Assembly (NCBI RefSeq): GCF_017744015.1
Contig: NZ_JAGHRA010000005.1
Location: 1 to 64,000 of the forward strand
Source: Paracoccus sp. R12_2
Lineage (GTDB): Bacteria; Pseudomonadota; Alphaproteobacteria; Rhodobacterales; Rhodobacteraceae
DNA length: 64,000 nucleotides
Reading direction: 5' to 3'
The position numbers were made by a program, and so were the translations under genes. A model generated the notes under the pieces. The model saw only the letters and a list, made by a program, of their open reading frames with translations, had not been told where the DNA came from and made no database searches. Shown here one piece after another: positions 8,569-15,747 of the stretch; position 1 is the stretch's first letter; every line of letters begins with the position of its first letter.

Positions 8569-9203
8569 TGCGGACCGACCGTTTGATCGATGTCCTTGCG
8601 GTGGATGACACGGCGCCCCGCCCGATCGGGCCGAGGCTGATGTTGCAGGCGGGGCCTGCCTTGATTGCCACCGCGGTTCTGGCCTTGTCGATCCTGGGTA
8701 TCCGTCCCGATCTGGGCGCGGCGCTGGCCAATCCAACCACGCTGATGAAATGGCTGCTGCCGCTGGCCGTGGCGATCCCTGCCTTGCGCGCGGCGCTGCG
8801 ACTGACCCGGCCACAGATCCGGCGCACGCCGGCGCAGTTCATACCCGCGCTGATAGGTGTGCTGGCGCTGGTCTGGCTGGCGCTGGCGGCGGCATCGACG
8901 GCGCCGGACCAGTTGTGGCCGCAGATGCGGGGCAGGACATCGCTGATCTGCCTGACCTCTGTGACATTCATCGGGCTGGCGCCGTTGCTGGTCGGGCTGC
9001 GGATCCTGCGCGAAGGGGCATGCGTGTCCCCGACGGTCAGCGGGGCGATGCTGGGCCTGGCGTCCGGCGGGCTGGCGGCGGCGTTCTATGCGCTGCACTG
9101 CAATCAGGATGCACCGCTGTTCTTTCTGACCTGGTATGGGCTGGCTATTCTTGGGCTGGTCGCGGCCGGGGCGCTGCTTGGGCGCCATTTCTTGCGCTGG
9201 TAG
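8568..9203 (+). CDS. nrsF: NrsF-type membrane anti-sigma factor (DUF1109)
   Basis: The 211-residue inner-membrane protein has about six hydrophobic segments and the DUF1109 pattern. Cysteines lie at 128 (SLICLTS), 152 (EGACVSP) and 178 (LHCNQD). In Caulobacter NrsF two cysteines, at 131 and 181, control release of the sigma factor. Cys128 and Cys178 have the same spacing of 50, so the sensor pair seems conserved. The start at 8568 overlaps the sigF stop. The soluble N-terminal stretch (about 20 residues) is cytoplasmic and would hold SigF. Confidence 0.9.
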   Translation: MRTDRLIDVLAVDDTAPRPIGPRLMLQAGPALIATAVLALSILGIRPDLGAALANPTTLMKWLLPLAVAIPALRAALRLTRPQIRRTPAQFIPALIGVLALVWLALAAASTAPDQLWPQMRGRTSLICLTSVTFIGLAPLLVGLRILREGACVSPTVSGAMLGLASGGLAAAFYALHCNQDAPLFFLTWYGLAILGLVAAGALLGRHFLRW

Positions 9204-9391
9204 CGCCGAATCATCAGGCCGCAACCTGACCGGTTCATCCCCGATCGCGCGGATTGCGGCGGGGCATCTGGTGGTCGCGCGGATGTGATGGCCCGAAACC
9301 CGCGCTGCGGCGGCCAAAATTCGCTGGGATTTTCACGGCAGGGTTTTCTTTGCGGCCCCTGGACCTCATATTGAAGTCAAGGAGGCCCACC

Positions 9392-9565
9392 ATGCCATTG
9401 CCGCATTTCCTGCTGCTGATGATCGCCGTTCTTCTGGCTGCTGCCCTGACACTGTGGGTTTCGGTCGCGGCGGGTGTGCCCGAGGTCGCCTTGGCGCTGA
9501 TCGTGCTTAGCGCGGCGGCACTGGTTCATCTGGGTCACCGGAACCGGCACGATCATCGCGGCTGA
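9392..9565 (+). CDS. small membrane protein of unknown function
   Basis: This 57-residue protein consists of two hydrophobic segments (FLLLMIAVLLAAALTLWV and VALALIVLSAAALVHLG) and a basic His-rich tail (HRNRHDHRG). A strong AAGGAGG stands 7 bases before the ATG, which decides the start over an upstream in-frame Met at 9254 that lacks one. It stands alone, converging on the HNH endonuclease gene. I do not recognise a family. Confidence 0.65.
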   Translation: MPLPHFLLLMIAVLLAAALTLWVSVAAGVPEVALALIVLSAAALVHLGHRNRHDHRG

Positions 9566-9609
9566 CCGACGGGCATCGCGACCGATGGCGCAGAACCGCG
9601 CCCTTTGGA

Positions 9610-10209
9610 TCAGCTTTCCAGTTCGGCGTCCCAGTACAGGAAATCCATCCAGCTGTCGTGAAGATGGTTCGGCGGGAAACGTCGGCCAACGGCGTGCATT
9701 TCCTCGGGCGTGGGCTGGCACGGCTTGCGCCGCAGACTGAGACCGGAATGGCGCAGGCTGCGATTGGCCTTGCGCAGGTTGCACGGCGAACAGGCCGCGA
9801 CGACGTTTTCCCAGCTTGTGACCCCGCCACGTGAACGCGGCACGACATGATCGAAGGTCAGGTCACCCTTGGCGCCGCAATACTGGCAGCAGAATTCATC
9901 CCTCAGAAAAAGATTGAAGCGCGTGAATGCCACGCGCTTCTGGGGTTTCACATAATCCTTGAGAACCACGACAGACGGGATTCGGAAGGCCTGTCTTTGA
10001 CTTCGCACCACCTCGTCATATTCGGCGATGATGCTGACCCGGTCCAGAAACACCGCCTTGATCGCTTCCTGCCAGGGCCAAAGCGACAGCGGATAGTAAC
10101 TCAGCGGTCGATAATCGGCGTTCAGGACAAGCGCCGGGTGGTGTCTAAGCCCGGCGGGTTCGCGCACGAACTGCGTCCTGAAATCCGTCTGATGTCGTTC
10201 GTCCAGCAT
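9610..10209 (-). CDS. HNH endonuclease-domain protein
   Basis: The 199-residue protein carries an HNH nuclease domain around residues 100-150: two CxxC zinc ligands (CQYCG and CSPCN) flank the motif LTFDHVVPRSRGGVTSWEN. The N-terminal part (VLNADYRPLSYYPLSLWPWQ, AIKAVFLDRVSII) is typical of a widespread chromosomal HNH family in alphaproteobacteria, present as a single housekeeping-like copy. Its substrate is unknown. An open frame extends further upstream, but GCAACATG with an upstream GGAAGG supports ATG at 10209. Confidence 0.85.
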   Translation of the reverse strand: MLDERHQTDFRTQFVREPAGLRHHPALVLNADYRPLSYYPLSLWPWQEAIKAVFLDRVSIIAEYDEVVRSQRQAFRIPSVVVLKDYVKPQKRVAFTRFNLFLRDEFCCQYCGAKGDLTFDHVVPRSRGGVTSWENVVAACSPCNLRKANRSLRHSGLSLRRKPCQPTPEEMHAVGRRFPPNHLHDSWMDFLYWDAELES

Positions 10210-10395
10210 GTTGCCTTCCCGCCTGCCCCCGCAAGGAGTGCCGGGGCGCCCGTCAGATCCGTAAGGCCGACTATATATCGCGTCCCGGTTCTGGCAAGCC
10301 CCCGGATGTATTCGATCTGGGGATGAAATACCCTGACTGGGTGACATCGCCGTGACAGATTGCCCCGTGCCGGTTTCAGTGGCAGGATCGCGACC

Positions 10396-10830
10396 ATGAC
10401 AGATCGCATGCCGGAACTTCTGGGGACGCTGGAAACGGCGCTTTACGCCGATGATCTGGATGCCGCGACGGCATTCTGGCAGGATGTGATGGGGCTGACG
10501 GCGTTTCAGTCGGTGCCCGGGCGTCACGTGTTTTTTCGAATCACCAATCAGCCCCGGCCGCAGCTTCTGCTGGTCTTTCGCCCCGATGCCACGCAGCGAC
10601 CGCCCGAACCCGATGCCCGGTTGCCCGTGCCGCCGCATGGCGCGCGTGGCCCCGGCCATTTCTGCCTTGCCGTGTCGCCCGACGCGCTGGACCGGTGGCG
10701 CGACCACCTGAGCGGTCGCGGCGTCGCGATCGAGGCCGATTTCCGCTGGCCGAACGGGGCGCGGTCGATCTATTTCCGCGATCCTGCGGGCAATTCGATC
10801 GAACTTGCCGATCCCGCCCTCTGGTCCTGA
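10396..10830 (+). CDS. VOC-family (glyoxalase-like) protein
   Basis: The 144-residue protein has two beta-alpha-beta-beta-beta units, with LETALYADDLDAATAFWQDV at the start and DFRWPNGARSIYFRDPAGNS with IELADPALW at the end. These are standard for the vicinal oxygen chelate superfamily. A metal-binding pattern is visible as His in GPGHFCLAVS and Glu in NSIELAD. Members include glyoxalases, dioxygenases and resistance proteins; the substrate cannot be assigned. Confidence 0.85.
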   Translation: MTDRMPELLGTLETALYADDLDAATAFWQDVMGLTAFQSVPGRHVFFRITNQPRPQLLLVFRPDATQRPPEPDARLPVPPHGARGPGHFCLAVSPDALDRWRDHLSGRGVAIEADFRWPNGARSIYFRDPAGNSIELADPALWS

Positions 10831-10878
10831 GCCAACGTCGCGCGCGGCTGGTCCGACAGTAATCCCAGGCAGGGGGTC

Positions 10879-10900
10879 CGGGGGGTGGCAACCCCCCCGG
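10879..10900. terminator. GC-rich hairpin between convergent genes
   Basis: CCGGGGGGT pairs with the C-rich arm after a short GGCA loop, in the gap between the VOC gene and the convergent esterase gene. It can fold on either strand and lacks a clear U-run. It contains GGGGGTCCGGGGGG, also seen in the hairpin near 15.17 kb in reverse complement. Confidence 0.6.
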
Positions 10901-10926
10901 CCATCGCCAGCCGTCAGGCTGGCAGG

Positions 10927-11580
10927 CTATTTGCCCAGGCGGTCCTTGATGAAGCTCAGCGCGACCGACAGCCCGTCCGGGGCGATGCCGTGGCCGGTTC
11001 CCTTCATCACATGGGCGAATACGTCGAAATCCGCCGCCAGCAGCGCATCACCCGCAAGGCCCATGTCCTGAAACGGAACCACGGGATCCTGATCGCCGTG
11101 GATCAGCAGCACCGGCGGTTTGACCTTCGCCTCGCTTTCCAGCGATTCGGCTTCCAGAAGACGACCGGAAAAGCCGACGATGCCTGCAATCTCGTCGGAC
11201 CGGCGCGGCAGCACATGCAGCGCCATCATCGTACCCTGCGAAAAGCCGATGACCACCATCCGGCTGGCATCAAGTCCCTCATCGGCAAGCACCTTGTCCA
11301 GAAACCCGTTCAGCGCGGTGACCGAGCGATCCATGGCGGCCTTGGCGTCCGCCTCGGACGAGCCGTCCAGCCACGGGATCGGAAACCACTGATAGCCCAC
11401 TGGATTGTTGATGCTGCGTTCGGGTGCATCGGGGGCATGGAAGGCGGTGCCAGGCAAATGCGGTGCCAGCGGATCGGCCAGTCCCAGCAGGTCGGCGCCA
11501 TCCGCGCCATAGCCATGCAGAAAGACCACCACCGCGTCGGCGTCCTGCGGTCCCTTGCGGGCCGATTTCAGTTCCGTCAT
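10927..11580 (-). CDS. alpha/beta-hydrolase, phospholipase/carboxylesterase family
   Basis: This 217-residue protein is of usual length for the family. The nucleophile serine lies in VVIGFSQGTMMAL (GFSQG). Asp and His of the triad are expected in LLIHGDQDPVVPFQ and VMKGTGHGIAPDG. VVVFLHGYGADG supplies the oxyanion loop. It would hydrolyse carboxylic esters in the cytoplasm. The start at 11580 is chosen because its ATG overlaps the stop of the upstream glycosylase as ATGA, so the two are translated together. The pairing with a DNA repair gene has no obvious functional reason. Confidence 0.9.
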   Translation of the reverse strand: MTELKSARKGPQDADAVVVFLHGYGADGADLLGLADPLAPHLPGTAFHAPDAPERSINNPVGYQWFPIPWLDGSSEADAKAAMDRSVTALNGFLDKVLADEGLDASRMVVIGFSQGTMMALHVLPRRSDEIAGIVGFSGRLLEAESLESEAKVKPPVLLIHGDQDPVVPFQDMGLAGDALLAADFDVFAHVMKGTGHGIAPDGLSVALSFIKDRLGK

Positions 11581-12200
11581 CGAATTCCCTCGCGTCCTTT
11601 GGCCAGCCGGTAATAGGCCCACAGCCCCCGCGCCGCAACCGCACGCCAAGGTCGCCATGGCTCGGCCAGATCGCGGAGCGCGGCGGGGCCGGGCCGCGTG
11701 TCCAGCCCATACATGATCCGCGCGGATTCCTGCAGCGCCAGGTCGCCGGCGGCGAAGACATCGGGACGACCCAGCGCGAACTTCAGATAGATCTCGGCCG
11801 TCCACACACCGATGCCGGGCAGCGCGACCAGCGTGGCGATGGCCTGATCGTCGGGCAGGTCGCGCAGCCCGTCCCAGTCCAGCCCCGCCGCGGCGATGGC
11901 TTTCAGATATCGGGCTTTCGGGCGCGACAGGCCCGCGGCGCGCAGATCGTCATCGCTGGCCGCGGTGATCGCTGATGCGGTGATCAGGTCCGCCGCTACC
12001 ATGCGGTCCCAGATCGAAGCGGCCGCCGCCACGGAGATCTGCTGGGCGACGATCGCGCCGGCGATCGCCTCGAATCCATCCTCGCGGCGCCGCAGGGGCA
12101 GGGGGCCGATCTGGGGCAGCACGCGCGCCCAGACCGGACAGACCCGCGCCAGATGCGCAGCGCCCTCGGCCAGGTCGGCCTCGGTCCGGATCAGCCGCAC
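11577..12200 (-). CDS. DNA-3-methyladenine glycosylase II (AlkA-like)
   Basis: The 207-residue product has the HhH-GPD fold. The helix-hairpin-helix is LVALPGIGVWTAEIYLKFAL, and the catalytic aspartate is expected in DVFAAGDLALQES. Residues GAIVAQQISVAAAASIWDRM form the usual N-terminal helix pair. It removes alkylated purines from DNA in base excision repair. No ATG fits without entering the GntR gene, so a GTG at 12200 just upstream of RLIRTEADLAEG is proposed. A longer version starting at 12287 would overlap the upstream gene by 46 bases. It is coupled to the esterase. Confidence 0.85.
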   Translation of the reverse strand: MRLIRTEADLAEGAAHLARVCPVWARVLPQIGPLPLRRREDGFEAIAGAIVAQQISVAAAASIWDRMVAADLITASAITAASDDDLRAAGLSRPKARYLKAIAAAGLDWDGLRDLPDDQAIATLVALPGIGVWTAEIYLKFALGRPDVFAAGDLALQESARIMYGLDTRPGPAALRDLAEPWRPWRAVAARGLWAYYRLAKGREGIR

Positions 12201-12241
12201 CTGATCAGCCGCATGGGCGCGGCGATGCCATGCGCCTGACC

Positions 12242-12871
12242 CTAGACATGTTCGCCCTGCGCCTCGAGCTTCAGCCGGGTTTCCCACGCCATCGAGATAT
12301 GCTGCCGCAGCGCCTTGTCCGCGGCATCGCCGTCGCCCGCCGCGATGGCATCGACGATGCGCTTGTGTTCGGACAGCGCCGTTTCGCTGCGGCCTTCGGC
12401 CGCAAGCGAGGTTCTGGCCATCAGCGCCATGCTGCGATGGACCAGATCCAGTTGCTGGACCAGATAGCGGTTATGCGAGGCCAGATGGATCTGGTGGTGA
12501 AACCGCTTGTTCGCGCGGGCCAGCGTCTCGGGGTCGTCCACGGCCTTCTGATCCTCGGCCAGCATCTGCGCCAGAACCCGCACCTCTTCGGGGGTGGCGT
12601 GGCGCGCGGCCAGCCGGGCGGCCAGCGCCTCCAGTTCGGCGCGCACGACATACAGTTCGGCCAGCTGGTTGTGATCCAGCGAGGCGACGATCAGGCTGCG
12701 GCCATCGCGCACCAGCATCGCCTGGGTTTCCAGCCGTTGCAGCGCCTCGCGGACCGGCGTGCGCGAGACGCCGAACCGGTCGGCCAGTTCGGATTCCACC
12801 AGCCGGTCGCCGGGGCGATAGGAGCCCGCCTCGATGGCGGCCAGGATCAGGGAATAGGCATCGTCTTTCAT
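12242..12871 (-). CDS. GntR-family (FadR subgroup) transcriptional regulator
   Basis: The 209-residue protein has an N-terminal winged helix (LVESELADRFGVSRTPVREA, residues about 23-42) and a C-terminal all-helical FCD domain. Likely metal or acid ligands lie in ANKRFHHQIHLASHN and SEHKRIVDAI. Such regulators repress sugar-acid or organic-acid genes and respond to a carboxylic acid ligand. The target is not evident: the neighbours are a repair gene and a divergent phosphatase. The ATG at 12871 lies 66 bases from the divergent HAD gene, a small shared promoter region. Confidence 0.9.
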   Translation of the reverse strand: MKDDAYSLILAAIEAGSYRPGDRLVESELADRFGVSRTPVREALQRLETQAMLVRDGRSLIVASLDHNQLAELYVVRAELEALAARLAARHATPEEVRVLAQMLAEDQKAVDDPETLARANKRFHHQIHLASHNRYLVQQLDLVHRSMALMARTSLAAEGRSETALSEHKRIVDAIAAGDGDAADKALRQHISMAWETRLKLEAQGEHV

Positions 12872-12937
12872 GGCAGACAGGATTGGCGCCCGTCGGGTCC
12901 AATTGCAAGCGCGGCGTTGCCGGGCTATCCGGCAGGA

Positions 12938-13600
12938 ATGGATTTCGCGCATGTCGATGTCTGGATCTTCGATCTGGACAATACGCTTTACCCGCCCGAG
13001 ATGGCGCTGTTCCCGCAGATCGAGCAACGCATGACCGCCTATGTCATGCGGCTGCTGCGCGTCGAACATGGGCATGCCGACCGGTTGCGCCGCGACTATT
13101 GGCGCCGGCACGGCACGACGCTGGCAGGGTTGATGGCCGAACATGCGATCGATCCACTGGCCTATCTGGCCGAGGTTCACGACATCGACTTCGCCGGACT
13201 TGCCGCAGCACCCGACCTGGCGGCGGCGATCACCGCGCTGCCGGGGCGCAAGATCGTTCACACGAATGCCGATTCGCGCTATGCCGCCAAGGTTCTGGCG
13301 GCGCGCGGGCTGGATCTGTTCGAGGCGATCTACGGTGTCGAGGAAACCGGCTTTCATCCCAAGCCGCAGCGCGCCTCGTTCGAGGCGGTGATCGCGCAGG
13401 CGGGATTTGACCCCGCGCGGGCGGCGTTCTTCGAGGATGATCCGCGCAACCTTGAAGTGCCCCACGAACTGGGCATGCGGACGGTTCTTGTCGGGAAAGG
13501 GCGGCGCGGTCCGGACGCCGCGCCGGGCCGGAGCGAACATGTCGCGCACCGGACCGACGACCTGACCGGGTTCCTTCAGGCGATTGCCGCGGGGCCGTGA
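12938..13600 (+). CDS. HAD-superfamily pyrimidine 5'-nucleotidase
   Basis: The 220-residue protein carries the four HAD motifs: WIFDLDNTLYPP (motif I, nucleophile Asp), KIVHTNADSRYA (motif II), the Lys in GFHPKPQRASF (motif III), and AAFFEDDPRNLEVP (motif IV). The DNTLYP form of motif I is typical of the pyrimidine 5'-nucleotidase (SDT1-like) group, which dephosphorylates UMP or CMP. It starts with ATG at 12938 after GGCAGGA. Confidence 0.88.
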   Translation: MDFAHVDVWIFDLDNTLYPPEMALFPQIEQRMTAYVMRLLRVEHGHADRLRRDYWRRHGTTLAGLMAEHAIDPLAYLAEVHDIDFAGLAAAPDLAAAITALPGRKIVHTNADSRYAAKVLAARGLDLFEAIYGVEETGFHPKPQRASFEAVIAQAGFDPARAAFFEDDPRNLEVPHELGMRTVLVGKGRRGPDAAPGRSEHVAHRTDDLTGFLQAIAAGP

Positions 13601-13650
13601 TCCGGGCTAGATGGGGCCGGGAACGCGCCGATCCCTGAAGGAGACCTTTC

Positions 13651-13836
13651 ATGTCCCATGCTGCCGATCCCGCAAGCACCCGTCTTGCCGTTCGCATCTA
13701 TCTTGCCGTCGCCGTCGTTCTGGTCCTTGCCGTGTTGCTGGTGCTGGCCTTCGGCCTGCCGATGCTGGGCATCATCGGCATCGTGCTGACCCTGGTCGTG
13801 TTCGTGATCATGCTGGCCTTCACGGCAGGGAACTAG
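13651..13836 (+). CDS. small two-helix membrane protein
   Basis: The 61-residue protein has a short soluble head (MSHAADPASTR) and two adjacent hydrophobic segments (VRIYLAVAVVLVLAVLLVLA and LGIIGIVLTLVVFVIMLAF). AAGGAGA precedes the ATG by 8 bases, so translation is likely. I do not recognise a family. It precedes the UbiH-like gene by 72 bases. Confidence 0.65.
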   Translation: MSHAADPASTRLAVRIYLAVAVVLVLAVLLVLAFGLPMLGIIGIVLTLVVFVIMLAFTAGN

Positions 13837-13908
13837 GCTGCGACAGGGCGTCTTCTTGTCCCGGCCCGGTCGCGGGTGCAGGATCGGCGCGTCAACGCGA
13901 GGGTACGG

Positions 13909-15105
13909 ATGGCAGGCGATATCGAGGACATCGACATTCTGGTGTCGGGCGGCGGAATCGCCGGGCTGATCGCCGCCGCGGCGTTCGGGGCCGAAGGATT
14001 TTCGGTCCTGTGCGTCGATCCGGCCCCGCCGGTCACCGACGAGACCGCAACCGGCGCCGATCTGCGATCCACCGCCTTTCTGGCGCCATCGGTTGCCTTG
14101 CTGGACCGGATCGGGGTGTGGGACCGGCTGTTGCCCTTTGCGACGCCGTTGCAGGTCATGCGCATCGTGGATGCGGGCGGCGCGCAGCCCGAACCGCGCC
14201 TGACGCGCGATTTCGACGCATCCGAGATCGGCGATCAGCCCTTTGGCTGGAACCTGCCCAACTGGCTGCTGCGCCGCGAGATCGCGGCGCGCCTTCAGCA
14301 GCTGCAGACGGTGCGCTTTCGCCCCGGCACCGCCACGGCCGAGGTGGTGGCACGGGACGAGGGTGCATTGGTCACGCTGTCGGACGGGCAGCGTCTGCGC
14401 GCGCGTCTGCTGATCGGCGCGGATGGGCGGGATTCGCCGGTTCGTCAGGCGCTGGGGATCGATGTCCGCAGGTTTCGCTACGGCCAGAAGGCATTGGCCT
14501 TCGCGGTCACGCATCAGCGGCCGCACGACCATATCTCGACCGAGGTCCACCGTTCGGGCGGGCCGTTCACGCTGGTCCCGCTGCCCGACCGCGACGGCGT
14601 GGCCAGTTCCGCCGTCGTCTGGATGGAAAACGGACGCGAGATCGCGCGCCTTGCGGCGTTGCCGCGCGCGGAATTCGAGGTCGCGCTGAACCGTCGTTCG
14701 GCGGGCGTGCTGGGACATCTGACGCAGGCGACCCGGCTGACGCAATGGCCGATCATCAGCCAGATCGCGGACCGGTTCGCCGGCCCGCGCACCGCGCTGA
14801 TCGCCGAGGCGGCGCATGTCGTGCCGCCGATCGGGGCGCAGGGGCTGAACATGAGCCTTGCCGACCTGTCGGCGCTGGTCGACCTGTCGCGCGCCGATCC
14901 GGGCAACGCGGCCGCGTTGCGGGCCTATGATCGCGCGCGACGGCCCGAGGCCTATGCGCGGCTGTTGGGGATAGACGCGCTGAACCGGGCCAGCCAGGCC
15001 GGCGTGCGACCGCTGCGCGATCTGCGTGCCGCAGCGTTGGGCGGGCTGTACGGAATTGCGCCCGTGCGGCGCCTGATGATGCGCGCCGGGCTGGGGATGC
15101 GCTGA
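13909..15105 (+). CDS. UbiH/COQ6-family FAD-dependent hydroxylase
   Basis: The 398-residue flavoprotein has the N-terminal Rossmann motif (ILVSGGGIAGLIAAAAFGAE), the DG motif (LLIGADGRDSPVRQALG), and a C-terminal FAD-ribityl loop reading ALIAEAAHVVPPIGAQGLNM. The family hydroxylates ubiquinone precursors or similar aromatic rings at the membrane. The third motif usually reads GDAAH and here is EAAH, so FAD binding there may be altered. An upstream Met at 13876 is in frame, but GAGGGTACGG before 13909 is the better ribosome binding site. Confidence 0.87.
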   Translation: MAGDIEDIDILVSGGGIAGLIAAAAFGAEGFSVLCVDPAPPVTDETATGADLRSTAFLAPSVALLDRIGVWDRLLPFATPLQVMRIVDAGGAQPEPRLTRDFDASEIGDQPFGWNLPNWLLRREIAARLQQLQTVRFRPGTATAEVVARDEGALVTLSDGQRLRARLLIGADGRDSPVRQALGIDVRRFRYGQKALAFAVTHQRPHDHISTEVHRSGGPFTLVPLPDRDGVASSAVVWMENGREIARLAALPRAEFEVALNRRSAGVLGHLTQATRLTQWPIISQIADRFAGPRTALIAEAAHVVPPIGAQGLNMSLADLSALVDLSRADPGNAAALRAYDRARRPEAYARLLGIDALNRASQAGVRPLRDLRAAALGGLYGIAPVRRLMMRAGLGMR

Positions 15106-15161
15106 CGCGGTCCGCCGGCCGGGGGACTGAACGGCGACCGGTGGTCTTGCGTCCCGCGACG

Positions 15162-15189
15162 GCCGGGGGACGCCCCCCGGACCCCCGGC
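15162..15189. terminator. GC-rich hairpin after the UbiH-like gene
   Basis: GCCGGGGG (15162-15169) pairs with CCCCCGGC (15182-15189) around a 12-base loop in the gap before the guanidine riboswitch. There is no U-run, as is common for GC-rich alphaproteobacteria. The reverse complement of its core repeats the GGGGGTCCGGGGGG found near 10.88 kb. Confidence 0.55.
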
Positions 15190-15261
15190 GGCGCGGGCTG
15201 TGCACAGGTCTGCCGTCCGTGGTGACAGGCTTGCAGGTCACGATCCAGATGCCTATATTTT

Positions 15262-15315
15262 CGTGCGAGGACGACCTCCCCGAATCGGGCAGTTTCGCCG
15301 GGACGACCCGGTTCA
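15262..15315 (+). ncRNA. guanidine-II (mini-ykkC) riboswitch
   Basis: Two small hairpins stand in tandem, each capped by an ACGA loop. The first is GAGG-ACGA-CCTC (15267-15278) and the second CCGGG-ACGA-CCCGG (15298-15311). Two stem-loops with ACGR tetraloops define the guanidine-II class, in which two guanidinium ions bring the loops together. The ribosome binding site (GGAGGTC, about 15320-15326) follows directly, so ligand binding would free it for translation. The gene behind it is a SugE/Gdx guanidinium exporter, as expected for this class. Confidence 0.9.
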
Positions 15316-15330
15316 TTCTGGAGGTCTTCC

Positions 15331-15645
15331 ATGCCTTGGATCACCCTTTTCGTCGCCGGTCTTCTGGAAATTGTCTGGGCCACTGCCATGAAGCAGTCCC
15401 ATGGTTTCACCCGTCTTGTGCCCACGGCTATCATGCTGGTCGGCATGTTCGGGTCGTTCTGGCTGCTGGCGGTCGCGATGCGGCAGTTGCCCCTTGGCAC
15501 AGCATATATGGTCTGGACCGGCATTGGTGCGGTGGGCAGCTTCGTGCTTGGGATCGCCCTGTTCGGCGAGGCGGTGACGGTGACGCGGTTGTTCGCCGCC
15601 GGTCTGATCGTGGCCGGTATCCTGGTGATGAAACTGGCATCCTGA
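15331..15645 (+). CDS. sugE: SMR-family guanidinium exporter (SugE/Gdx)
   Basis: The 104-residue protein has four transmembrane helices with the essential glutamate in helix 1 (AGLLEIVWATAMKQSHG). The WATAMK context and GTAYMVWTGIGAVGS are typical of the SugE/Gdx branch rather than EmrE. The exporter swaps guanidinium for protons across the inner membrane as an antiparallel dimer. The guanidine-II riboswitch in the leader supports this assignment and suggests induction by guanidine. Confidence 0.95.
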   Translation: MPWITLFVAGLLEIVWATAMKQSHGFTRLVPTAIMLVGMFGSFWLLAVAMRQLPLGTAYMVWTGIGAVGSFVLGIALFGEAVTVTRLFAAGLIVAGILVMKLAS

Positions 15646-15747
15646 TCCGGCCTTCCGGGTCAGAACGCCAAGGATCGGGGCGGTTTTCGGCAATTTCCTT
15701 CCGTCGCGGGCGGTGCTAAGGACATCGCCAGCCAAAGGAGATCAGCC

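Noticed and set aside
12872..13549. N-terminal extension of the GntR regulator to 435 codons
   Set aside because: It would run antisense to the HAD nucleotidase; the winged helix starts right after the Met at 12871.
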